A stretch of 18,501 nucleotides of DNA from Firmicutes bacterium UBA5449 (GTDB lineage: Bacteria; Bacillota; SHA-98; UBA4971), in contig DIQZ01000018.1 of assembly GCA_002424305.1 (NCBI GenBank), positions 6,991 through 25,491 of the forward strand, given 5' to 3'. A program made the position numbers and the translations under genes. Below are positions 8,566 through 14,449 of this stretch, piece after piece; the stretch's first letter is position 1, and every line of letters begins with the position of its first letter. The notes beneath the pieces were generated by a model. The model worked only from the letters and a program-made list of their open reading frames with translations. It did not search any database and was not told the DNA's origin.

Positions 8566-9512
8566 AGAAGGTACTGGTTACGGGAGCAAACGGATTCGTG
8601 GGAAGACATCTTGTTGATGCGCTTAAACATGATTTTGAGGTGTATGCGCTTGATAAAACTGAGTCAGCATCAAAGGACAATAGACTTATCGTCTGTGATA
8701 TAACACAACCTACAAGCATCGAGAATGCCTTGAAGGGTTTGGAGTTAGACTTTGTTGTGCACTGTGCCGCCATTGCACACAACGATGACAAAGTCTTTAC
8801 CGATGAAGATTTTATCAAGGTCAATGTATTGGGAACAGAAAACATGGTTCAGTATTTCGCTGACAAGTCGCTAAGGCTGTTTGTGCTTTTCAGCACTATA
8901 GCTGTGTACGGCGAGCGTGATTATTCACGAGAAGTGTCAGAGCAGCATATCTTACGGCCATGTGCCATTTACGCTAAGAGCAAAGTGTTGGCAGAGCAGG
9001 CCTGTCTTGAAAACCCTGACTTTCCGGTGACAGTGCTTCGGTTTCCACCAATATACAGTCGCAACTTTCTAAAGGATCTATGTAAGCGCATCAGTCCTAT
9101 GACAGACAGATTTAGAATTCAAGTCGGTGAAGGTAGAAACAAGTATTCGCTATGCGCCGTGAAAAACGCATGTGATGCTGTGAGATTCGTGTTGCAGCAT
9201 CCTGAAGCTACCGTGCGACGTGTATTTAATGTGACTGATCCGGAGGAATATAACCATACACAGCTTCTACAGCAACTCGAGCTAATCATAGGCCACAGAC
9301 CCTGTGTTAGAATGCCCCGTGCGGTGGCGCGAGCACTTGTGGAATCGGTTGGTTTTTTCCTTAGGGGCAAGAGAGAACAACTCCGCAGTTATTACTGGAA
9401 GCTCGCAGAGGACAATGTTTATTCATCACAGGCTATTCGTAATCTTGGCTTTGAGCCTGCCGCGACCCTCTTTGATTTGAATAGCGAGCAAAGCAAGAGC
9501 GGACAATCGTGA
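8562..9512 (+). CDS. NAD-dependent epimerase/dehydratase (extended SDR)
   Basis: Extended short-chain dehydrogenase acting on a nucleotide sugar or lipid-linked sugar, for example as a 4-epimerase or 4-keto-reductase. The N-terminus has the Rossmann signature TGANGFVGRHL at residues 7-17, CDIT near 45-48, HCAAIAHNDD at 68-76, FSTIAVYGE at 110-118 and the catalytic pair Tyr137/Lys141 in YAKSK. The C-terminal half, with FNVTDPEEYNHTQLLQQLE, is the substrate-binding domain. At 316 residues it is normal. It starts at GTG overlapping the deacetylase stop, with AGGAGCAG just upstream. In many O-antigen loci such a reductase sits directly before a WbpL/WecA-like transferase, as here, and then usually makes the UDP-FucNAc or UDP-QuiNAc that the transferase loads. 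That is an inference from context; the product has not been established. Confidence 0.9.
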   Translation: MKKVLVTGANGFVGRHLVDALKHDFEVYALDKTESASKDNRLIVCDITQPTSIENALKGLELDFVVHCAAIAHNDDKVFTDEDFIKVNVLGTENMVQYFADKSLRLFVLFSTIAVYGERDYSREVSEQHILRPCAIYAKSKVLAEQACLENPDFPVTVLRFPPIYSRNFLKDLCKRISPMTDRFRIQVGEGRNKYSLCAVKNACDAVRFVLQHPEATVRRVFNVTDPEEYNHTQLLQQLELIIGHRPCVRMPRAVARALVESVGFFLRGKREQLRSYYWKLAEDNVYSSQAIRNLGFEPAATLFDLNSEQSKSGQS

Positions 9513-9548
9513 AAACGACAAAGTATACACTAACCGATACGATGTCTT

Positions 9549-9596
9549 CACTTTGATCTGTTGACGCGGAGGTTGAGCCATGGGACAGATCAAGTG
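9549..9596 (+). repeat. Inverted repeat, 12-bp stem with one bulge
   Basis: CACTTTGATCTGT (9549-9561) pairs with ACAGATCAAGTG (9585-9596) over 12 base pairs with one bulged T; the loop is 23 bases. It lies in the 127-base gap between the epimerase and WecA-like genes. No T-run follows, so a classical terminator is unlikely. RNA processing or a protein-binding site would fit. Confidence 0.55.
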
Positions 9597-9612
9597 CATG
9601 TGATGGACGCTT

Positions 9613-9634
9613 ACCTGCAATATACCGCAGGTGG
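9613..9634 (+). promoter_or_regulatory. Small hairpin overlapping the ribosome binding site of the WecA-like gene
   Basis: ACCTGC (9613-9618) pairs perfectly with GCAGGT (9627-9632) around an 8-base loop. The right arm covers most of AGGTGG (9629-9634), the best Shine-Dalgarno for ATG 9640. If it forms in mRNA it would lower initiation unless the region is opened. The stem is short, so this is tentative. Confidence 0.4.
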
Positions 9635-9639
9635 GATAA

Positions 9640-10716
9640 ATGGTAAGGAGGAAGCTGCATTTCAATATGGAACAAGTCTTCTGGATAATTAGTGTCCCGG
9701 CTCTATTTTTTGGTGCCTGGGCTATGACAGGGTTAGTTAGGCGGTACGCTCTGCGAAAAGGAGTACTTGATATTCCGAACTATCGCAGTTCGCATTCTGT
9801 TGCAACTCCTCGTGGCGGAGGATTGTCTTTTGTAATCCTATTCAGCTTATTTGTTTTGATATACAGTGTCGTTGAGCATATTTCTCCCAATATGGTTGTT
9901 GGGTTTGTCGGAGCAGGAATATTGATCGCATTAGTAGGATGGATGGATGATCGAAAAGACTTATCAGCTCGACTTCGTGCTTTGATCCATATTATTGCTG
10001 CAGCTTGGGCCGTGTTTTGGATAGATGGCTTACCAGAGATCAATATAGGGTTTTGTACGCTTAGGCTCGGTTTTATGGGCTCAGCATTAGCAGTGGTCGG
10101 AATAGCTTGGTTGATTAACTTGTATAACTTCATGGATGGAATTGATGGGCTTTCAGGATTTGAGGCTGTCACAGTCGCAATTTTTGGAGGCATACTCTCT
10201 TTGCTTGCTGGCAATCACTCACTCGCTTACGTCTCCTTTGCGCTTGCCTTATCAGTTGGGGGATTTCTCATATGGAATTGGCCACCTGCAAAGATTTTTA
10301 TGGGAGACGTAGGCAGTGGCTTCCTTGGTTTTAGCTTTGCGTATATTGCTCTTGTTTCAGAAAAGACGGATGGGGTGCCGCTGATTATCTGGCTAATACT
10401 GCTATCCGTGTTTATTGTAGATGCCACCTTGACTGTCATTCGGAGGGCATTGTCACGTGAAAAGTGGTACGAAGCTCACAGATCCCATGTATATCAACTT
10501 GCAGTCCAAGCAGGTTATTCCCATAGGCAAGTCACTTTACGAATCATCCTCATGAATGTGTGTCTTGCGCTAATAGCGTTGATCGCTCAGCGATCTCAAA
10601 GTTTCCTTTTTCCGTCATTCATTGTTTCATACGGATTATTGACCGTTCTGCATGTGTACTTGTATACGGAGTGGAACGGCGGGGGCGTCAGTATACCTGG
10701 AACTCGTGGCGAATAG
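9640..10716 (+). CDS. WecA/WbpL-like undecaprenyl-phosphate N-acetylaminosugar-1-phosphate transferase
   Basis: Polytopic inner-membrane phosphoglycosyl transferase that starts glycan synthesis by moving an N-acetylhexosamine-1-phosphate (GlcNAc, FucNAc or QuiNAc) from UDP to undecaprenyl phosphate. It has about ten hydrophobic segments. Family motifs in order are DIPNYRSSHSVATPRGGG at residues 44-61, the Mg-binding pair Asp103/Asp104 in WMDDRKDLSARLR, NLYNFMDGIDGLSG at 160-173, IFMGDVGSGFLGF with Asp223, and the HRSHVYQ loop at 280-286. Length (358) is normal. ATG 9640 follows AGGTGG at five bases; a stronger AAGGAGG at 9645-9651 lies inside the gene, but the next ATG (9667) is too far from it, so the upstream start is kept. 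The preceding epimerase/reductase probably makes its donor. Sugar specificity is not determined. Confidence 0.93.
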   Translation: MVRRKLHFNMEQVFWIISVPALFFGAWAMTGLVRRYALRKGVLDIPNYRSSHSVATPRGGGLSFVILFSLFVLIYSVVEHISPNMVVGFVGAGILIALVGWMDDRKDLSARLRALIHIIAAAWAVFWIDGLPEINIGFCTLRLGFMGSALAVVGIAWLINLYNFMDGIDGLSGFEAVTVAIFGGILSLLAGNHSLAYVSFALALSVGGFLIWNWPPAKIFMGDVGSGFLGFSFAYIALVSEKTDGVPLIIWLILLSVFIVDATLTVIRRALSREKWYEAHRSHVYQLAVQAGYSHRQVTLRIILMNVCLALIALIAQRSQSFLFPSFIVSYGLLTVLHVYLYTEWNGGGVSIPGTRGE

Positions 10717-10921
10717 AATGCGGACGATAGCTAATAGGCTCTTCTGTTCATGTCATAAACAATGTAACCAGGAAGCAAGACGGGGAATTCTTAAACTATG
10801 GCAGGTATGGCTCGGTGAGTGTAGAATATCAAAATAGTGTCTCTGGCGTCTGCAGTGGTATAAAATTACAGATATGCGCTATTTGAGCTGTCTTAGTCTA
10901 ATGGCGGAATCAGGGGTGTTA

Positions 10922-11074
10922 ATGATGACAGACGAAGAACTCAAGAAGAAGATAGAAGAGCTAAAAGCAGATCATATTGCAGCCGGTGGTTTCATCAGTG
11001 ACGAAGAGGCTGAAGAGATTATCCGAGAGATTTACGTTTTAAAGTGTCAAGGGAAGAATGAAACGTTGTCATAG
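10922..11074 (+). CDS. Small acidic helical protein of unknown function
   Basis: A 50-residue reading frame beginning MMTDEELKKKIEELKADH and ending in a Lys/Asn-rich tail. Its middle (ISDEEAEEIIREIYVLK) predicts a second amphipathic helix, so the product looks like a two-helix, highly charged, soluble protein. I recognise no family. Two adjacent ATGs (10922, 10925) follow AGGGGTG at 10912-10918; an in-frame ATG at 10874 would add a less convincing 16-residue N-terminus. A TATAAA box at 10859-10864 could be a -10 element, but no good -35 is seen. It lies 205 bases after the WecA-like gene and before a terminator-like hairpin, so it may be the last gene of the operon. It might be a regulatory or accessory partner; this is a guess. 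Confidence 0.5.
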   Translation: MMTDEELKKKIEELKADHIAAGGFISDEEAEEIIREIYVLKCQGKNETLS

Positions 11075-11113
11075 CTTGTCCATTCTACCATGCGAAGAAA
11101 TAGTGGAGGAACT

Positions 11114-11145
11114 GGCTCCCCAATTACCCGGGAGTCTCTCTTTCT
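11114..11145 (+). terminator. Possible intrinsic terminator after the polysaccharide operon
   Basis: GGCTCCC (11114-11120) pairs with GGGAGTC (11130-11136), seven pairs including one G-U, around a nine-base loop, followed by pyrimidine-rich TCTCTTTCT. It is 40 bases downstream of the small acidic gene and ahead of the convergent galU. The tail is interrupted by C, so the call is tentative. The rest of 11075-11285 shows nothing convincing. Confidence 0.4.
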
Positions 11146-11285
11146 GCCTACCGCATGACAGTGTTCAACTTAACCAGTCAATCGATTCGTTACGACTTAG
11201 AATGGTTGAGGGGTTGTTTCCTGGCAGCTTATGTACACCTTGACTACTAGTTTGTTTTGGCTCGCATAACTAAGGCTTTGTTTTA

Positions 11286-12152
11286 CTAATCAACCAACAG
11301 CGACGCCGCGTATTCCCTGAACGCAGCTCCAACTTCCGGATCATCTAGAGCAAACCTCATCCACGCCTTAGCTAGACCAAGCTTGTTTCCTACATCATGT
11401 CTTTCGCCGGTTACCTCGCATGCATAGATAGCATGGCTGTCAAGCAGTCGGGCGATTGCATCAGTAAGCTGAATTTCATCGCCTGCTCCTGGGGTCGCAT
11501 CCCGAAGGTGTGCGAAGATTGAAGTGGGTAAGACATATCTACCTACTACTGCAAGATTCGAAGGTGCCGTATCTACACTGGGTTTCTCTATTAGTCCATG
11601 TATCTGGTGTGTATTGGGTAGGTCAGTAGCTTCAGCGTTAACAATGCCATAAGAATTGACCTTGTGGCGAGGAACCTGGATTACCGCCAGGGAGCCTCCA
11701 TTTAACCTAACGCTTACATCTATGAGGTTCGAAAGACAAGGAGGATCTTGCACTATTATGTCATCAGGCAAGATAACTGCAAAATAGTCGTCCTCTATGT
11801 AATCCTTGGCACAGAAGACAGCATGTCCCAAGCCCTTTGGCTCGTCTTGCTGTACATAGCGTACCTTCGCCTTAGAGAGTATGTAGTTGAGTCCATCAAA
11901 CCTGGCATTAAGTTCTGCCTTCAAGTTCCCATATCCAGATGGGGGAGTAAAGTAGTCTTCCATCAACTCGCCATTGTCCCCTACGATTATGATGAATTCA
12001 GTGATGCCTGCGTCTACTGCTTCCTCCATTACATACTCAATTGATGGCTTCGCAAGCATTGGAATAAGCTCCTTCGGTATAGTCTTTGTGGCCGGTAGTA
12101 ACCGAGTACCCAACCCTGCGGCAGGAATCACCGCAGTCTTGATTGAACACAT
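11286..12152 (-). CDS. galU: UTP--glucose-1-phosphate uridylyltransferase
   Basis: Cytoplasmic nucleotidyltransferase making UDP-glucose from UTP and glucose-1-phosphate, supplying surface glycan synthesis. The N-terminal pyrophosphorylase signature AVIPAAGLGTRLLPATK (from residue 7) is followed by IPKELIPMLAKPSIEYVMEE. DEPKGLGHAVFCAKD, VILPDDIIV, GLIEKPS, APSNLAVVGRYVLP and DEIQLTDAI are all as in bacterial GalU. Length (288) is typical. The region after the first motif reads VGDNGELMEDYF where many GalU proteins have a more basic stretch, a minor divergence. The ATG has GGAGG eight bases upstream. It is transcribed opposite to the genes on both sides, so it has its own promoter within 12153-12300; no strong one is obvious. 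Its reversed orientation suggests separate regulation from the glycan operon. Confidence 0.94.
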   Translation of the reverse strand: MCSIKTAVIPAAGLGTRLLPATKTIPKELIPMLAKPSIEYVMEEAVDAGITEFIIIVGDNGELMEDYFTPPSGYGNLKAELNARFDGLNYILSKAKVRYVQQDEPKGLGHAVFCAKDYIEDDYFAVILPDDIIVQDPPCLSNLIDVSVRLNGGSLAVIQVPRHKVNSYGIVNAEATDLPNTHQIHGLIEKPSVDTAPSNLAVVGRYVLPTSIFAHLRDATPGAGDEIQLTDAIARLLDSHAIYACEVTGERHDVGNKLGLAKAWMRFALDDPEVGAAFREYAASLLVD

Positions 12153-12292
12153 TGGCTAATCCTCCATTTCTTGTCTTGAACGATCTAGCGCCTTATCTGC
12201 TATAAGATTCCATACATCGTATTCGACAAACGATGTGCAAAACCTTTCAAAGCACAGGGATGCGGAGGTGTACATCTAAAATCCAGACCCAT

Positions 12293-12321
12293 TTGACCCC
12301 CCTCCTATTTAATGCTAATAT
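12293..12321 (+). promoter_or_regulatory. Sigma-70-type promoter for the outer-membrane protein gene
   Basis: TTGACC at 12293-12298 and TAATAT at 12316-12321 are separated by exactly 17 bases, each one mismatch from consensus. Transcription would start near 12328, giving a leader of about 150 bases before the GTG at 12481. The -10 box lies in an AT-rich inverted repeat ending at 12340, which a repressor could occupy. Confidence 0.7.
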
Positions 12322-12416
12322 ATGATATATACAAATATTACCCAAAATAGTAAGCATATGACATAATCGCATCCTTATCCGCTTTTGTCTTGCAACAAAC
12401 TGTAATGTAGTGAGTA

Positions 12417-12452
12417 CGGGTAAAAATCAAATAACCCGGAAGGATCTTCCGG
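12417..12452 (+). promoter_or_regulatory. Two mutually exclusive leader hairpins
   Basis: Hairpin A pairs CGGGT (12417-12421) with ACCCG (12434-12438). Hairpin B pairs CCGGAAG (12436-12442) with CTTCCGG (12446-12452) around a GAT loop. They share bases 12436-12438, so only one can form. B is shorter-looped and GC-rich and should dominate. Neither has a T-run, and the ribosome site AGGGGG at 12469-12473 lies beyond, so the effect on expression is unclear. I recognise no known riboswitch class. Confidence 0.45.
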
Positions 12453-12480
12453 TACATAAGCAAAACCAGGGGGTATACAA

Positions 12481-13533
12481 GTGAGAAGGTTTGGCTTTCT
12501 ATTTGTGTTACTTATTGCTGTGTTGTTGCTGACGTCTTCTGCGTACGCATCCTCGTTTGATCTGCGTTTGACTTACTGGAGACCCTGTATTACAGGCTTA
12601 GACGAATCCCCTATCGGTGTTATTTGGCGTGAGATAGACGAAGACAACTCGTATTTGTATGAGACGACTTACTTTACTTTGCATCCTGTCGCCGCAGGTG
12701 TACTTACTAACTACCTTATTACCTCTGGAAGCTATCCCCTATCAGTTAAGGATAGATTAACTGCATCATATTGGTCTTTTAAAGGAGAAGCATCATTCGG
12801 ATCTTCTGATCCTTTAGACTTTGAAGCTCTGGAGCCAAAGGATAAGGATTACTTAAGTACAGCTCCTCCTGACATAGATTTTGAAGGGATACGGTTCTAT
12901 CCTCGTCCTGAGAATATTGTATACGGTTCAAAGGATGTAGGGTTCTCAGTATTTGATATGGCTTTTCAACGTTCTTTAGCAGATAATGAAACACTAAAGA
13001 CCAACCTCGAAATAGGACTCTCCTATGTAGGGTTTACAAGACATACTATCTATACCCTAATTCAAAAAGATAGCGAGCAAAGTGCTCTATACACAGATTT
13101 ATCAAAGGATGTCTCCCAGAATGCTAAGATGTTGGGCCCATCTATCGGTATAGAAGGTACGATCCCGGTTCTTCAAGGATCTGCCGGTGGCAGAGTATCT
13201 TTAGGAGCCTTAGTAGGTGCATTCAATGATAAGTGCAAGTACCACCATACCAGCACCTATAACCCCAACGGACTTCCCATTGATACCAAACCTCAATTAG
13301 TCTACTCAGCTCATGAATCCTACCGAAGGACTGTACCAACAGTAGATGTAGAGGTAGCATTCAACTATCCATTAACAACGTCACTTACTCTTAAAGCAGG
13401 AGGAAAGTATCATGCATTTTACATACCTGACCCGATATTTCATGAGCCTTATGGGAATTCCTTGGTACGAGATCATGAGCCTAGGGTGATAAGCGTGGGT
13501 GGGGTTATGGTTGGGGTAAGGTATGGATTCTAG
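12481..13533 (+). CDS. Exported protein, probable outer-membrane beta-barrel, unknown family
   Basis: A 350-residue protein with a classical signal peptide: basic MRRFG, a hydrophobic core FLFVLLIAVLLL and a signal peptidase I site AYA-SS, cleaving after residue 23. The mature part has alternating polar/hydrophobic strands with turns rich in Asp, Gly, Pro and Tyr, and ends in VGVRYGF; a C-terminal Phe in an alternating strand is the usual BAM recognition signal. I recognise no named family and see no catalytic motif. The start is GTG with AGGGGG eight to nine bases upstream. It has its own promoter and long leader, and is followed by a strong hairpin, so it looks like a single-gene unit between galU and the PglC-like gene. 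A role in surface glycan export or anchoring is conceivable from location alone. Confidence 0.8.
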   Translation: MRRFGFLFVLLIAVLLLTSSAYASSFDLRLTYWRPCITGLDESPIGVIWREIDEDNSYLYETTYFTLHPVAAGVLTNYLITSGSYPLSVKDRLTASYWSFKGEASFGSSDPLDFEALEPKDKDYLSTAPPDIDFEGIRFYPRPENIVYGSKDVGFSVFDMAFQRSLADNETLKTNLEIGLSYVGFTRHTIYTLIQKDSEQSALYTDLSKDVSQNAKMLGPSIGIEGTIPVLQGSAGGRVSLGALVGAFNDKCKYHHTSTYNPNGLPIDTKPQLVYSAHESYRRTVPTVDVEVAFNYPLTTSLTLKAGGKYHAFYIPDPIFHEPYGNSLVRDHEPRVISVGGVMVGVRYGF

Positions 13534-13567
13534 ATGCTGGCTGTTGTGTTCAGATAGGTGAGATGAT

Positions 13568-13612
13568 GGGATGGATGCCAAGAGATACAGGTAAGCTCTT
13601 GGCATCCATCCC
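13568..13612. repeat. Perfect 17-bp inverted repeat (strong hairpin)
   Basis: GGGATGGATGCCAAGAG (13568-13584) and CTCTTGGCATCCATCCC (13596-13612) are exact reverse complements around an 11-base loop. It begins 35 bases after the barrel-protein stop. There is no T-run on either side, so if it terminates transcription it is not a classical intrinsic terminator. Protection of the mRNA 3' end or a dispersed palindromic element are alternatives. Confidence 0.85.
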
Positions 13613-13642
13613 TATACAGTGAGATCCTGTCACTAGAGTCTT

Positions 13643-13669
13643 ACTCCTTTAACAGGAGTCTTTCATTTG
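13643..13669 (+). terminator. Weak terminator-like hairpin with T-rich tail
   Basis: ACTCCT (13643-13648) pairs with AGGAGT (13654-13659) around TTAAC, followed by CTTTCATTT. The stem is only six pairs. It follows the strong hairpin and would end barrel-gene transcripts before the PglC-like gene. A TATAAT at 13677-13682 just downstream may be the -10 of that gene's promoter, although no -35 match is seen. Confidence 0.35.
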
Positions 13670-13731
13670 GTATAGTTATAATGGATGAATATGGGCAATT
13701 ACTGTAGCAATATCTCGAGGTGTAAGTCTTC

Positions 13732-14352
13732 ATGGTGAGTAAGTTAATCAAGAGGATTCTAGATATCATTATCTCAGTTATAGGGTTGATAGTACTTTCT
13801 CCCCTACTGTTATTCATTAGCTTTGCTGTCTTGATCCTGCATGGTTCACCTATCATATTCAAGCAAACGAGACCAGGATTGCATGGTAAGCCATTCACAA
13901 TATACAAGTTTCGTACTATGAAGAATCTCTATGGACCGGACGGCAGTCCCTTACCGGATGAGGATAGGCTGACTCGGTTCGGTAATTGGTTGAGGTCAAC
14001 AAGCCTTGACGAGCTTCCCGAGTTAGCTAACGTATTGATAGGGGATATGAGTATAGTAGGACCACGTCCTTTACTCTTGGAATACATGGACAGATATACT
14101 CCTGAGCAGGCACGTCGCCATGAGATGAAACCCGGCATCACCGGATGGGCACAGGTCAACGGACGCAATAACCTAAGCTGGGAGGAGAAGTTTAGGCTAG
14201 ATGTGTGGTATGTAGACAATTGGAGTCTCTCTCTGGATTTTCGTATTCTACTGATGACTATCGGGAAAGTCCTTAGACGTGAGGATATTAGTGCGGAAGG
14301 GTGCGCAACTATGCCGGAATTCCTGGGAACTAAGGAATCTCCAGGCGAATGA
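13732..14352 (+). CDS. PglC-like monotopic phosphoglycosyl transferase (bacterial sugar transferase)
   Basis: Inner-membrane enzyme that transfers a sugar-1-phosphate from a UDP-sugar to undecaprenyl phosphate through a covalent phospho-enzyme. At 206 residues it is the minimal PglC-type, lacking the extra N-terminal membrane domain of WcaJ/WbaP. The re-entrant N-terminal helix (about residues 8-36) contains the Ser-Pro break at 23-24. KQTRPGLHGKPF, YKFRTM, and the catalytic dyad Asp93-Glu94 in STSLDELPEL are present, followed by DMSIVGPRPLL, KPGITGWAQVNGRN and the DVWYVDNWSL segment. The ATG has GAGGTG ten bases upstream. The next gene is PglD-like, so the likely donor is a UDP-diacetamido-trideoxyhexose such as UDP-diNAcBac, as in Pgl-type glycosylation or lipid-linked glycans. 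Specificity is inferred from this pairing only. Confidence 0.92.
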   Translation: MVSKLIKRILDIIISVIGLIVLSPLLLFISFAVLILHGSPIIFKQTRPGLHGKPFTIYKFRTMKNLYGPDGSPLPDEDRLTRFGNWLRSTSLDELPELANVLIGDMSIVGPRPLLLEYMDRYTPEQARRHEMKPGITGWAQVNGRNNLSWEEKFRLDVWYVDNWSLSLDFRILLMTIGKVLRREDISAEGCATMPEFLGTKESPGE

Positions 14353-14375
14353 AGAAGGGCGAGGCACATGATATG

Positions 14376-14431
14376 GCGTGGGTCCTAGCTGTAACGTACA
14401 TAACTTTACTAATCGCAGCTAGATGTCACGC
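14376..14431 (+). repeat. Interrupted inverted repeat between the PglC- and PglD-like genes
   Basis: GCGTG (14376-14380) pairs with CACGC (14427-14431), and CTAGCTG (14385-14391) with CAGCTAG (14416-14422), separated by a symmetrical four-by-four internal loop; the terminal loop is 24 bases. The structure ends four bases before GGGAGG (14435-14440), the ribosome site of the PglD-like gene. It could modulate expression of the second gene or protect the mRNA. Confidence 0.5.
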
Positions 14432-14449
14432 ATAGGGAGGCTCTACTAG

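Larger units (their letters stand above)
12153..12480. promoter_or_regulatory. Divergent regulatory region between galU and the barrel gene
   Basis: This 328-base stretch has no gene. It holds the galU leader with its GGAGG site, a 7-bp inverted repeat ACATCGT-N9-ACGATGT at 12214-12236 (possible operator), a sigma-70-type promoter firing rightward at 12293-12321, an AT-rich inverted repeat TAATAT-N13-ATATTA at 12316-12340, and two overlapping hairpins at 12417-12452. Only weak -35/-10 candidates are visible for galU on the opposite strand. Confidence 0.6.

Noticed and set aside
9780..10214. 144-codon minus-strand frame
   Set aside because: It is antisense to the WecA-like gene, whose family motifs prove the other strand is coding.
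11058..11243. 61-codon plus-strand frame overlapping the end of the small acidic gene
   Set aside because: It has a poorly spaced ribosome site, an unconvincing composition, and a terminator-like hairpin inside it.
12230..12275. GCACAGGG-containing stretch reminiscent of a c-di-GMP-I riboswitch
   Set aside because: Only the short string matches. The second conserved helix and receptor sequences are absent, and it is upstream of the promoter for the rightward gene.
13929..14369. 146-codon minus-strand frame
   Set aside because: It is antisense to the PglC-like gene, which has all its catalytic motifs.
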